Shown here piece after piece: positions 35,203-44,054 of a stretch of DNA of 64,000 bases. The notes below the pieces were generated by a model. That model saw nothing but the letters and a program-made list of their open reading frames with translations, was not told the origin of the DNA and did no database searches. Position numbers and translations under genes: made by a program. This stretch comes from Gammaproteobacteria bacterium. Lineage in GTDB: Bacteria > Pseudomonadota > Gammaproteobacteria > Enterobacterales > Psychrobiaceae. The number at the start of each line of letters is the position of its first letter. The first letter of the stretch is position 1. The stretch covers positions 186,001-250,000 of the forward strand of contig JABSRT010000004.1 in assembly GCA_013214945.1 (NCBI GenBank). Reading direction: 5' to 3'.

Positions 35203-35829
35203 ATGAGTAACTCTCCAACAACCAACGGCATTGATGATCCAAATGTGGTGTGGCATCAGCATCAGGTCAATAAATCACAGCGCAGCGAACAAAAAAGCCA
35301 GCGCCCTTGTTTATTGTGGTTTACCGGCTTAAGTGGCTCGGGAAAGTCAACGATTGCAGGCGCATTAGAGTCAGCATTATTTGCTCAGGGCCAACATACC
35401 TATTTGCTTGATGGTGATAATGTTCGCCATGGTTTATGTGGTGACCTTGGTTTTACCGACAGTGACCGAGTTGAAAACATTCGCCGAGTTGGTGAAGTAA
35501 GTAAATTGATGGTCGATGCCGGGTTAATCGTGCTAAGTGCGTTTATTTCACCGTTTAAAAGTGAGCGCCAAGTGGTGCGAGAATTGCTTGAACAGCATGA
35601 GTTTATTGAAGTTCATATGGCGACATCTTTAGCGACTTGTGAGTCTCGCGATCCGAAAGGTTTGTATCAAAAAGCTCGCTCTGGCGAAATAAAAAACTTC
35701 ACAGGTATTAGTTCAGAATATCAAGCGCCGGTTAATCCTGAAATCTTCATCGATACAGATAAGTTAAGCATCGCGCAATCAGTCGATGTATTAATGGACT
35801 ATCTACGGGCACAAGGGCATATAAAATGA
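35203..35829 (+). CDS. cysC: Adenylyl-sulfate kinase
   Basis: CysC phosphorylates APS to PAPS. The 208-residue protein has Walker [10 protein letters not shown] at 42-50, the [14 protein letters not shown] site at 68-78, NIRRVGEV, and the active-site serine S117 in SAFISPF. It provides the substrate of cysH. Its stop overlaps the cysQ start (ATGA). Confidence 0.96.
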   Translation: MSNSPTTNGIDDPNVVWHQHQVNKSQRSEQKSQRPCLLWFTGLSGSGKSTIAGALESALFAQGQHTYLLDGDNVRHGLCGDLGFTDSDRVENIRRVGEVSKLMVDAGLIVLSAFISPFKSERQVVRELLEQHEFIEVHMATSLATCESRDPKGLYQKARSGEIKNFTGISSEYQAPVNPEIFIDTDKLSIAQSVDVLMDYLRAQGHIK

Positions 35830-36623
35830 AACTTGCATGGCAACAACCTTTATTAGAAATAGCGCGCCAAGCGGGCGACGCGATTATGGCTTATTACCAA
35901 AATGATGGCACTAAAACGTGGATTAAAGCCGATGATAGCCCATTAACTCAAGCAGACTTAGCTGCTCATAATGTCATTGTTGATGGCCTTGCGTTGTTAA
36001 CGCCTGATATTCCGGTGTTATCGGAAGAGTCGACTGAAATTTCATGGCAAGAACGCCAACCGTGGCAGCAATATTGGTTAGTCGATCCGCTTGATGGCAC
36101 TAAAGAATTTATTAAACAAAATGGTGAGTTCACGGTTAATATTGCATTGATCGAGGCTAACAAACCCGTGATGTCGGTTGTTTATGCACCGGCCTTAAAA
36201 AAGCTATATTATGCCAATATCGAACAGGGTTGTTTTTTACTTGAACCAGGACAGGAACAGATCAAACTGAGTTTAGATGTTAATGCTCAGGTTGAGTTAC
36301 CAATTCGAGTTGTCGGCAGCCGCTCTCATCCCAGTGAAGAAATGGCTCAGTTTAGTGGTCAGTTTGAGCAAGTTGATGTGATCCCGACCGGCAGTTCATT
36401 AAAGCTGTGTTTAGTCGCTCAAGGACTTGCTGATATTTATCCCCGCTTGGGTCCAACCATGGAGTGGGATACTGCTGCAGGGCAGTGCATCGCACAATGT
36501 GCTGGCGCTAAAGTAACCCAATTAGACGGTGCACCATTGCTTTATAATGCGAAGCAATCGCTTAAAAATACTTACTTTGTCGTTAGTCACCCCGCGCTAT
36601 CTTGGCAGGGCAACGTTAACTAA
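35826..36623 (+). CDS. cysQ: 3'(2'),5'-bisphosphate nucleotidase CysQ
   Basis: CysQ hydrolyses PAP, the toxic by-product of PAPS reduction, to AMP. The 265-residue inositol-monophosphatase-fold protein has metal ligands in LSEES (E67, E68), DPLDGTKEF (87-95) and the C-terminal EWDTAAG motif. It overlaps cysC by four bases and closes the sulfate operon. Its TAA overlaps the TAG of the convergent SRPBCC gene in the shared tetranucleotide CTAA. Confidence 0.95.
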   Translation: MKLAWQQPLLEIARQAGDAIMAYYQNDGTKTWIKADDSPLTQADLAAHNVIVDGLALLTPDIPVLSEESTEISWQERQPWQQYWLVDPLDGTKEFIKQNGEFTVNIALIEANKPVMSVVYAPALKKLYYANIEQGCFLLEPGQEQIKLSLDVNAQVELPIRVVGSRSHPSEEMAQFSGQFEQVDVIPTGSSLKLCLVAQGLADIYPRLGPTMEWDTAAGQCIAQCAGAKVTQLDGAPLLYNAKQSLKNTYFVVSHPALSWQGNVN

Positions 36624-37135
36624 TTTTCAACTTCGCGCTTGAGGTTAGCCAGGCCCAGTTCAAATGCTGGGCCGATTAACCAATCCATCGCTTGTGCTAA
36701 ATAAAAACCAATAATTGGTAATTGCACCTCGCCTTCTAAGGTCCACTCGATCCTAACCATCTGGCTGCTTAACACGATATAGTTGAGATGAGATATCGCC
36801 GGCATTTTGTTCTCACCAAACCATAGATTGTAAATAATTCCAGTGCTTGGCGAACTGGCGATAAAGCTCAGGCGACCGCCGCCACTGTCGTCAGTCCAAT
36901 GCTGACTAGCCCCCACGCCTGTTTGTTGGCTACCTAAGGTAACTTGAACCGATGGTTCAAGTTCAAGCCAAGGACTCCAGCGAGGCCACTGGTTTAAATC
37001 ACCGACTAATTGATGGACAGCTTGCGGGGTTGCTAGAATAGTTTGACTGCGCATTAGCCGATAATCTTGTGGCAGGAATAGGCCGGCAAACAAAATTAAT
37101 ACTGTAAACCACATGACAATTCGAAACACTTTCAT
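36620..37135 (-). CDS. SRPBCC/polyketide-cyclase-like membrane-anchored protein
   Basis: This protein of 171 residues has a membrane helix at about 4-21 and then a START/SRPBCC fold, seen from ILATPQAVHQLVGDLNQWPRWSPW to the C-terminal helix MDWLIGPAFELGLANLK. Such domains bind lipids or hydrophobic ligands; none is identified here. ATG 37135 is preferred over TTG 37141 because GGAG lies seven bases upstream. It is convergent with cysQ and shares four bases with it. Confidence 0.75.
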   Translation of the reverse strand: MKVFRIVMWFTVLILFAGLFLPQDYRLMRSQTILATPQAVHQLVGDLNQWPRWSPWLELEPSVQVTLGSQQTGVGASQHWTDDSGGGRLSFIASSPSTGIIYNLWFGENKMPAISHLNYIVLSSQMVRIEWTLEGEVQLPIIGFYLAQAMDWLIGPAFELGLANLKREVEN

Positions 37136-37331
37136 TAGCAAGCTCCATTGATATTGGGATCTTATTTAGTATAGACGAGCTAGATAAATTAACGTGCGCT
37201 ATGGTTAGGTGACTTGAGATATGGTTATGAAACTTGAAGTATGTTTATAAAGCAGAAGTATAGTCGTTGCCGCAGATGGGTACTTAGGGCTTTAATATTA
37301 ATTGAGCTTGTTGCAGTAGATGAAAGTAGGG

Positions 37332-37382
37332 CTGACATCATCAAAAAGCTGATGATGTCAGTTATTCGCTGTTAAGCGAATA
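37332..37382 (-). promoter_or_regulatory. Two adjacent hairpins at the 3' end of ppaC
   Basis: CTGACATCATCA (37332-37343) and TGATGATGTCAG (37350-37361) are perfect 12-bp arms. Immediately next, TATTCGCT (37363-37370) and AGCGAATA (37375-37382) are perfect 8-bp arms whose loop contains the ppaC stop codon. No T-run follows, so 3'-end protection or Rho-dependent termination is likelier than intrinsic termination. Confidence 0.6.
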
Positions 37383-38292
37383 CTTTTTCAAGTGGTGGCA
37401 CAATTTGTTTTTTACGACTTAACACACCGTCAAGCCAAACTTTACCGGCGACAGTTGCTTGGCCAAAAGCTTGCTCAGCGAGGGAATCATTGTCGCTAAC
37501 AACTAACAATTCTGAGCCTTCTTTCATGATGTCGGTTAACAATAACAACACGCTATGTTGACCTTCTTCTTGTTTTAATTTAGCGATTTCGGCTTCTAGA
37601 TCGGCTTTCATTTCGTCGAAAATTGCCAGATCGATTACTTCTAATTGGCCAATACCAATTTTGGTGCCGTTCATATTAAAGTTTTTAAAGTCACGCATCA
37701 CTAAATCACGCATCGGAGTATTTAATACCGCCGATTTTACTTTGAACATATCCATGCCCAATTCTTTAAAATCTTCAATGCCAGCAATGTCAGCTAACAC
37801 TTCAACACAACGAATATCTGCGGTAGTACAAGTTGGTGATTTAAAGATAACGGTATCGCTCAAAATAGCGCATAACATCATGCCCGCGATATCTTTTGGA
37901 ATATCCACTTTGTGGAAATCATACATCATCTTGATCACGGTATTACTACAACCTACCGGGCGGATCCAACACTCAAGCGGGGTATCTGATGTCAGATCAC
38001 CTAATTTATGATGGTCGATAATCCCCAAAATGGTCGCTTGAGCAATATCATCAGGCGCTAAGGCGATATCTGAATGATCGATAATATATAAGCTTTCACC
38101 CGCATAGCTTAGCTTTAGCTCTGGCACTGGGTAATTAAACTTATCTAAGATAAATTTAGTTTCCGGCGATAACTCACCTAAGCGTGCAGGGATTACGTCT
38201 TCACCGATTTGTGTTTTTAAATAGGCAAGCGCAATAGCGCCTACGATTGAATCTGAGTCAGGAACTTTGTGGCCTACAGCATAAACTGGCAT
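37372..38292 (-). CDS. ppaC: Manganese-dependent inorganic pyrophosphatase (DHH family)
   Basis: This family II pyrophosphatase drives biosynthetic reactions, APS formation among them, by removing pyrophosphate. The 306-residue protein has GHKVPDSDS at 7-15 (H8, D12, D14), D72 in IIDHSD and the DHH triad D93-H94-H95. The C-terminal DHHA2 domain carries the SRKKQ substrate motif near 291-295. No CBS insert is present. It lies downstream of fbp on the same strand with a hairpin-containing 171-base gap. Confidence 0.95.
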   Translation of the reverse strand: MPVYAVGHKVPDSDSIVGAIALAYLKTQIGEDVIPARLGELSPETKFILDKFNYPVPELKLSYAGESLYIIDHSDIALAPDDIAQATILGIIDHHKLGDLTSDTPLECWIRPVGCSNTVIKMMYDFHKVDIPKDIAGMMLCAILSDTVIFKSPTCTTADIRCVEVLADIAGIEDFKELGMDMFKVKSAVLNTPMRDLVMRDFKNFNMNGTKIGIGQLEVIDLAIFDEMKADLEAEIAKLKQEEGQHSVLLLLTDIMKEGSELLVVSDNDSLAEQAFGQATVAGKVWLDGVLSRKKQIVPPLEKVFA

Positions 38293-38365
38293 ATTTAACC
38301 TCTTGTTTGGTACCGTGCATTAAATTTGCCGGAATTGTGTATTGTTTTACTAGAATAACACATTG

Positions 38366-38401
38366 AGCTATTACCAATGCAATTAGCTATTGGTAATGGC
38401 T
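38366..38401 (-). promoter_or_regulatory. Hairpin between fbp and ppaC
   Basis: AGCTATTACCAAT (38366-38378) and ATTGGTAATGGCT (38389-38401) form a 13-pair stem with one wobble around a ten-base loop. It lies 63 bases past the fbp stop and 74 bases before ppaC, with no T-run. An intercistronic processing or attenuation element is possible. Confidence 0.45.
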
Positions 38402-38463
38402 GCTGTGTTGCTTATTTTGTGATACTAGACGTGATTGTTATGTGTGACAGCTATTTGTGATAA

Positions 38464-39432
38464 CTATTTATGATAATCAAGACAGGTATTAACTTCATTC
38501 TTTGAACCTAAAATAACCGCGACCCGTTGATGAATTTGGGTCGGTTCTATTTCCATAATCCGCTCGTAACCAGTAGATGACACGCCACCAGCTTGTTCCA
38601 CTAAAAAGCTCATTGGGTTAGCTTCATACATTAAACGTAATTTGTATGGCTTTTCTGGGTTTTTGGTATCAGTTGGGTAAGTAAATATGCCGCCACGGGT
38701 TAACACACGATGGACATCACCAACCATTGCGGCAATCCAACGCATGTTGAAGTTTTTATCACGCGTGCCAGTATCGCCAGCGAGTAAGTCTGCAATATAG
38801 TTTTGCATCGCTGGTTGCCAGAATCGCTGATTAGACATATTAATGGCAAATTCTTGGGTGTCTTCACTGATGCTCATTTGCTCGTTAGTCAGCAAAAACT
38901 CACCAATGGTATTATCAAGCGTGTATTGGCGAACGCCTTTACCTGTGGTTAAAACCAACTGGGTTGACGGACCGTATAAAACGTAACCGGCGGCTACTTG
39001 CTGATGGCCAGGTTGCAGAAACATTTCTTCGTTAGCACCGCTCATGCCTGCTGGCACTTCCATGATTGAAAAAATAGTACCAACTAAACTATTAATATCA
39101 ATGTTTGACGAGCCATCCAGAGGATCGAAACACACTAAATAACGACCGCCGTCATTACCTGCGACAATCGTGTCTTCTTCTTCAGAGGCAATAGCGCGCA
39201 CTAAATCAGACTCTAATAAGGTGTCTTTAATTAGCTGGTTAGATATAACATCTAACATTTTTTGGGTTTCACCTTGAATGTTTTCATCTAAGGTTGAACC
39301 TAAAATTCCGGCCAGTTCACCTTGATGAAGCCGAAAAGAAATTTCTTTGCACGAAGCCATTAAGGTATTAAGTAGCGAAATTAAATCTAAATCAACATTA
39401 TCTTTTTTTAGTACGGGCACAAAGCGTTGCAT
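38464..39432 (-). CDS. fbp: Fructose-1,6-bisphosphatase class I
   Basis: FBPase catalyses the gluconeogenic dephosphorylation of fructose-1,6-bisphosphate. The 322-residue protein has the metal-binding ASEEED (82-87) and [10 protein letters not shown] (103-112), and [12 protein letters not shown] near the C-terminus. It fits a glyoxylate/gluconeogenic lifestyle together with glcB nearby. A pair of 15-bp direct repeats lies just upstream of its start. Confidence 0.96.
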   Translation of the reverse strand: MQRFVPVLKKDNVDLDLISLLNTLMASCKEISFRLHQGELAGILGSTLDENIQGETQKMLDVISNQLIKDTLLESDLVRAIASEEEDTIVAGNDGGRYLVCFDPLDGSSNIDINSLVGTIFSIMEVPAGMSGANEEMFLQPGHQQVAAGYVLYGPSTQLVLTTGKGVRQYTLDNTIGEFLLTNEQMSISEDTQEFAINMSNQRFWQPAMQNYIADLLAGDTGTRDKNFNMRWIAAMVGDVHRVLTRGGIFTYPTDTKNPEKPYKLRLMYEANPMSFLVEQAGGVSSTGYERIMEIEPTQIHQRVAVILGSKNEVNTCLDYHK

Positions 39433-39443
39433 CTGGAGATCCC

Positions 39444-39476
39444 AAGTTATGTTAAAAAATTAAGTTATGTTAAAAA
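39444..39476. repeat. Direct repeat AAGTTATGTTAAAAA upstream of fbp
   Basis: Two identical 15-bp copies (39444-39458 and 39462-39476) are 18 bases apart start to start, 12-44 bases before the fbp start codon. They may be a slippage duplication or tandem regulator sites on the fbp leader. Confidence 0.7.
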
Positions 39477-39605
39477 CTGCCCATATAATAACACCATAAC
39501 GAGATTGTTTTTAGCGCAAGTTTTTAGTTAATGATAAATAAAACTATTGTTTGATTTACTTAATGCAGTATATTGAATTACTTAGAATTTATATGAGCTT
39601 AATTG

Positions 39606-41105
39606 ATGGGGAGCATTTTCGGTAATCATAGTTTAATTGGCCGACGTTTTATTGCATACACTGTTTTATTTAGTTCGTGTCTCGCCCTTATTTTCACTCT
39701 GCTTCAGGTGCAAGTTGGATATCAGCACGAGCTAGAAAAACACAAGTTAAACCAAGAGCTTATTAAGAATAGTTTGTTGCAAAGTTTAGCGCAAAGTGTC
39801 TGGACATTTGACGACGCGCAAATATATTCACTGCTGCAAGGCATGGTGAATATTCCGATGATTGAACGGGTATCACTTAGCCTGCCTGATAACGTCAAAT
39901 ATAACGTCGGTCAAATTCAATCAAGTCAAATTGAAGAATTGTACTTTAAGGTGACTTATGCTGAAAAAGTAAATAAAAATATCAAATTAGGGAATTTAAC
40001 TGTTTATTCCAGCATGGACGATACTTATCTTTATATACTCAAATATTCCGCGCTGATGCTTTTTCTTAACCTGACAAAAACCGGATTAGTGATTGGTTTT
40101 ATGTTTTTCTTGATAGATCGCTTAATTGGCCGCCATCTGTTTAAAATAAGTCGACACTTATATCATTTTAAAGATAGTAATCAAGCGATGCCATTGGTCT
40201 TAAACCGTCGTAATTTTGTTGAAAATGATGAATTAGAACTGGTGGTTAAAGCACTTAATAACATGCAAAAAAATATTGAATTTGAGCGTAACCGAGCCCA
40301 ACGAGAGGCGCAGCGCCGTGAATCATTGCAGCAACAGATTATTGATCAATCAGAACAGGTATTAACGCTGGAGCGTAATGTTGGCTTAGCGGAAATAGCA
40401 GGGACCTTGGCTGATGAACTAAAGCAACCGTTGCGCAAGATACGTGATTACTCACAATTGTGTGGAAAAATGTTGCAAGAATCGGTTGTTGTTCCCGGTG
40501 TCTTAGTCAATGTGATTGAAAAATTGAACGAGCAAGCAACCGTGGCGACAGATATTTTGGCACGATCACAAAATGTTTTAATCAATACCCAGCCAACGCT
40601 GCAGAGTATAGATATCAATCAAGTGCTCAGTTTGGTCGTAAAGTTAGTCGATTATAATCTCAAAGACGCACAAGTAATGTTGATTCACCACGATCAGCAT
40701 AATGAATTATGGGTCATGGCGGACCAGTTACAGTTAGAGCAAGTGCTGATCAATTTAATTCGCAATGCGATAGATGCATTAACCGAGCAGCCGCAAGGGA
40801 TCCGATTGATTGAAATTACCACTTGGAATGAGGGGGAAACTGTTTATCTTAAAGTTGAAGATAATGGCGCTGGTTTTAATGTCGATTCCGCCAGTGAACT
40901 GTTTAAGCCATTTTTTACCACCAAAGAGCAAAGCATTGGCATTGGTTTGAGTATTTCTCAAAACTTGATTGCGGCGATGAAAGGAACAATAAAAGCACGT
41001 AATCGACTTGAGCGTGGCGCTTGTTTCACTGTTTCTTTGCCACAATCGAGCAAGCTATTGTCTGAGCCCGTGAGTCTAAAGTCGAATTTATTGACGAGTA
41101 GTTAA
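39606..41105 (+). CDS. Histidine-kinase-like membrane protein with the phospho-acceptor His replaced by Asp
   Basis: This 499-residue protein has TM1 at about 14-34, a periplasmic sensor (35-145), TM2 at about 146-171, a HAMP-like and coiled-coil linker (175-255), then a HisKA-like helix and a HATPase. The H-box reads LADELKQPL where kinases have A-H-E-L-N-Q-P-L; the His position is D270 (codon GAT at 40413-40415). The ATPase looks intact: NLIRNAIDAL, EDNGAGF, PFFTTKEQ and GIGLSIS. It therefore probably cannot autophosphorylate in the usual way and may signal allosterically. ATG 39606 follows a TTG at 39603; neither has a strong ribosome binding site. No receiver gene is adjacent. Confidence 0.85.
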   Translation: MGSIFGNHSLIGRRFIAYTVLFSSCLALIFTLLQVQVGYQHELEKHKLNQELIKNSLLQSLAQSVWTFDDAQIYSLLQGMVNIPMIERVSLSLPDNVKYNVGQIQSSQIEELYFKVTYAEKVNKNIKLGNLTVYSSMDDTYLYILKYSALMLFLNLTKTGLVIGFMFFLIDRLIGRHLFKISRHLYHFKDSNQAMPLVLNRRNFVENDELELVVKALNNMQKNIEFERNRAQREAQRRESLQQQIIDQSEQVLTLERNVGLAEIAGTLADELKQPLRKIRDYSQLCGKMLQESVVVPGVLVNVIEKLNEQATVATDILARSQNVLINTQPTLQSIDINQVLSLVVKLVDYNLKDAQVMLIHHDQHNELWVMADQLQLEQVLINLIRNAIDALTEQPQGIRLIEITTWNEGETVYLKVEDNGAGFNVDSASELFKPFFTTKEQSIGIGLSISQNLIAAMKGTIKARNRLERGACFTVSLPQSSKLLSEPVSLKSNLLTSS

Positions 41106-41198
41106 TGAGCTGTTTAGCGCTTAGTCAGTCACATATTTTATGAAAATCGTTTAACTTCGGCTACAATAGCGGCATTATTTAGTCATAGAGCCATTATT

Positions 41199-42827
41199 TT
41201 GCCAAAATTTTTAACTAATATATTGATAGCTTGTACAATATTGATAACTGCCGGATGTTCAACAATAGGGCAAGATCAAACCAAGTTAACAACGCCAATG
41301 GCTAATCAATCACACCATGATGCTAAAATGGTCGGTGATTACAGCGAACAGAAAATCGTAGTTGCACCAGAATTGCCGCAAAAAATTACGCGAGTAACGA
41401 GTAAAAAATTAAGCCCACAGCAAGTTGATAATTTGTGGTTACGCGTTGCAATGCAGATGAACATGGACCAGCCAAGTAATAAGCAAATTACGGCTCAGCG
41501 TAAGTGGTATTTAAAGCATCCAAGTTACTTTAACCGAGTATCTAAGCGAGCTGAACCCTTTTTATATATGATTGTTGAGCAACTTGAACAACGCGGCATT
41601 CCGCTTGAGCTTGCGTTGTTACCCATTGTTGAAAGTGCGTTTGATCCCTTTGCATATTCACATGGTCGTGCGTCAGGCATGTGGCAAATTATTCCAGGAA
41701 CCGGCAAGCGGTTTGGTTTGGCCCAAAACTGGTGGTATGACGGCCGTCGTGATGTGCCAGCATCAACCAAAGCGGCTTTAGATTACTTGGAATATTTAAA
41801 TCGATTCTTTAAAGGAAATTGGCTGCATGCGATTGCTGCATATAACTCAGGCGAAGGTCGGGTTAATCGAGCAATCAAAAAGAATCGCAAAGCGGGCAAG
41901 CCAACCGATTTTTGGTCATTAGATCTACCAAAGGAAACTAAAGATTATGTGCCAAGATTATTGGCATTAGCGCAAATTCTAAAAGATCCAGCGCAATACA
42001 ATCTGCAATGGCCAACGATAGACAATCACGCTGTCGTCAGTCTAGTCGACACTAAGTCACAAATTGACCTGGCCTTTGCTGCCAAAATCTTAGATATGGA
42101 GCTTAACGACCTACACAAATTAAACCCGGGTATTAATCGTTGGGCAACCGCTCCTAATGGCCCGCATGTTTTGCTTATACCTAAAGATAAAGCACACCAT
42201 TTTAAGCAGCAACTTAATAAAACAGCCAAGTCTCAACGCGTAAATTGGGTTCGTTATAAAATTAAAGCCGGTGATAGTCTTGGTTTGATTGCACAAAATC
42301 ATCAAACCACGTTGGCGGCGATAAAAGATGTTAACCAGATTAAATCAAGTAACATTCGCGCTGGTAAGTATTTACTTATTCCGATTTCAGCCAATAAGCT
42401 AACTGACTACAAACTGACTTCTAATGCACGATTAGCCACTAAACAGGCTAAAAACAGAAGCGGCAACAAGTTAAGCCATGTGGTGAAAGCTGGCGATAAT
42501 TTTTGGGATTTGGGACGTAAATATAAAGTAAATCATCGTTCTATCGCTAAATGGAATGGCATGGCACCTAGAGATCCATTACGTTTGGGCCAAAAACTGG
42601 TGATTTGGACCAAGCAAGCGAGCAAGCGCAATAATAGTAGCAGTAGCGCCATTATGCGCAACATCACTTACAAGGTTCGCAGTGGCGATTCAATTGGGCT
42701 GATTGCACAAAAGTTTAGCTTAAAGATAGCCGACGTGATCCGTTGGAATTCTTTACAGAATAAAAAGTATTTACAACCGGGACAGAAGCTAAAGCTAAAG
42801 ATTGATGTGACTCGCACCAATTCATAG
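41199..42827 (+). CDS. mltD: Membrane-bound lytic murein transglycosylase D with three LysM repeats
   Basis: This lipoprotein cleaves peptidoglycan glycan strands. The signal peptide ends in lipobox ITAG/C20. A transglycosylase domain follows, with the catalytic Glu in LPIVESAFDP near residue 145 and the ASGMWQIIPGTGKRFGL and AYNSGEGRVNRAI motifs. Three LysM domains bind peptidoglycan, each with an AGDS/AGDN/SGDS core (about 350-395, 425-470 and 495-540). The gene starts with TTG at 41199: no ATG lies upstream of the lipobox, and AGAG stands eight bases before it. A 36-bp palindromic terminator follows. Confidence 0.92.
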   Translation: MPKFLTNILIACTILITAGCSTIGQDQTKLTTPMANQSHHDAKMVGDYSEQKIVVAPELPQKITRVTSKKLSPQQVDNLWLRVAMQMNMDQPSNKQITAQRKWYLKHPSYFNRVSKRAEPFLYMIVEQLEQRGIPLELALLPIVESAFDPFAYSHGRASGMWQIIPGTGKRFGLAQNWWYDGRRDVPASTKAALDYLEYLNRFFKGNWLHAIAAYNSGEGRVNRAIKKNRKAGKPTDFWSLDLPKETKDYVPRLLALAQILKDPAQYNLQWPTIDNHAVVSLVDTKSQIDLAFAAKILDMELNDLHKLNPGINRWATAPNGPHVLLIPKDKAHHFKQQLNKTAKSQRVNWVRYKIKAGDSLGLIAQNHQTTLAAIKDVNQIKSSNIRAGKYLLIPISANKLTDYKLTSNARLATKQAKNRSGNKLSHVVKAGDNFWDLGRKYKVNHRSIAKWNGMAPRDPLRLGQKLVIWTKQASKRNNSSSSAIMRNITYKVRSGDSIGLIAQKFSLKIADVIRWNSLQNKKYLQPGQKLKLKIDVTRTNS

Positions 42828-42885
42828 AGTATTAGACCAAAATAATAAATCAATACGGCTTGAGAAGTTGAGCTGAATACGATTG

Positions 42886-42921
42886 AAAAAGCCGCTAGCA
42901 GGATCCTGCTAGCGGCTTTTT
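42886..42921. terminator. Perfect 36-bp palindromic bidirectional terminator
   Basis: Eighteen-base arms meet at GGATCC with no mismatch. The outer ends are A5 and T5, so the structure works as a Rho-independent terminator in both directions, for mltD (+) and the SieB-like gene (-). Confidence 0.92.
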
Positions 42922-42928
42922 CGTTGGC

Positions 42929-43534
42929 TTAGGCATGGCGTTTTAACTGTGGTACCGGGGTTAAATAAGCTGGGCGTGCTGATTTTAAATAATGGATATC
43001 ATCATAACTTGGTTTGCCCTGAGGTAACTTTAAACGCTGCTTACTCAAATATGGGCGAGCGTTATGGGAAATCATTAACTCAATTTCGCTATTTCCTTGC
43101 TCGCCTTGGCGCGTTTGGCTGTAATAATCTATTGGCATTAAGATGCCTGAGCTGACCAAACTTTTGACATCGGATTCATCACTTGGCAACCATAAGGTGG
43201 TTTTACGCTGTAAAAAGAACTCGCGCAATACCGCACGTTCGCCACTGACTAGGGTTTTGATTCTATTTTCAATTTGCTCAACTTGTTGGCTCTCTAAACT
43301 GCTGGCTCTTAGTTGTTTCAGTCCCGAGCTAACAATATCAATCAACAGATAACTTGAGCTAACGATAAAAAATATTCCGACAAAATGGGCATAGTTGTCG
43401 ACCATATAGTTTAGTTTTAATATCGCACCGATATTTGTTGGTACGAACAGGATCAAGGCGCTAGCTATTGCCAGCCACAGCATACCGTGGAATAGGTAAT
43501 GAGACGGCTGTTTGATAGACTGATCTTTCCACAT
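42929..43534 (-). CDS. Superinfection-exclusion-B-like (SieB family) membrane protein
   Basis: This protein of 201 residues has two N-terminal membrane helices (about 15-35 and 48-68). A cytoplasmic domain contains SGERAVLREFFLQRKTTLWLP followed by a SSGIL motif. This layout and the E+VLREFF core fit the SieB family, named after a P22 protein that blocks growth of other phages. Chromosomal copies in marine gammaproteobacteria have no proven role. ATG 43534 has GGGG upstream and is preferred to GTG 43564. It is a single gene, not within a prophage that I can see. Confidence 0.72.
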   Translation of the reverse strand: MWKDQSIKQPSHYLFHGMLWLAIASALILFVPTNIGAILKLNYMVDNYAHFVGIFFIVSSSYLLIDIVSSGLKQLRASSLESQQVEQIENRIKTLVSGERAVLREFFLQRKTTLWLPSDESDVKSLVSSGILMPIDYYSQTRQGEQGNSEIELMISHNARPYLSKQRLKLPQGKPSYDDIHYLKSARPAYLTPVPQLKRHA

Positions 43535-44054
43535 AATAAACCCCAAATGACAAGAAATTGTCACGTAATTAAATTCTTATTCATAACAAGCAATATTTGT
43601 TCCTATTTTTAAGTTTGTAATAAATAAATGCTTAATTCATTATTTAACTGGTTGTTTTATGCATTGTTTTATTCGTTACTTATCGTGGTTAACTACACTA
43701 ATTTCAATTCCTTTATCTGATTTAGCCCGCTGAAAGCGGCAACTTTGTGCCTGAATCTTTCAGCAGTGAGCTTACTTGAGCGGCAAATTTTAATTTTAGT
43801 GATAGCGACGGCAGGTTCGCGGTCGGTAAATATGGTGAATGTTAAGTGTCTTTATCATTTTTTGTGTGAATGCCTATTATTGGTCAAACGAATGTATGAA
43901 AATATAAAATGCTTTATTTGTATTAAATAACAGATAGTTAAGGCTTTTATTTTGTTTTGTCTGGCATGGTTTGCCCGATGGGCGTTCATCGCTTTTTCAG
44001 CCAAGACAGGCTATTATTTTTAAATATTCATCACAATAAATTTTGAGGTTTTAC
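43535..44054. other. 520-bp AT-rich region between the SieB-like gene and glcB
   Basis: Contains one hairpin with perfect arms GCTGAAAG (43729-43736) and CTTTCAGC (43757-43764). The sequence is otherwise AT-rich with no gene I can support. Promoters of both divergent genes should lie here. A glcR/iclR-type operator is not recognisable by eye. Confidence 0.5.

Noticed and set aside
43745-43930. 61-codon frame in the AT-rich gap before glcB
   Set aside because: No ribosome binding site, no recognisable domain, and it starts inside a hairpin arm region; likely chance.
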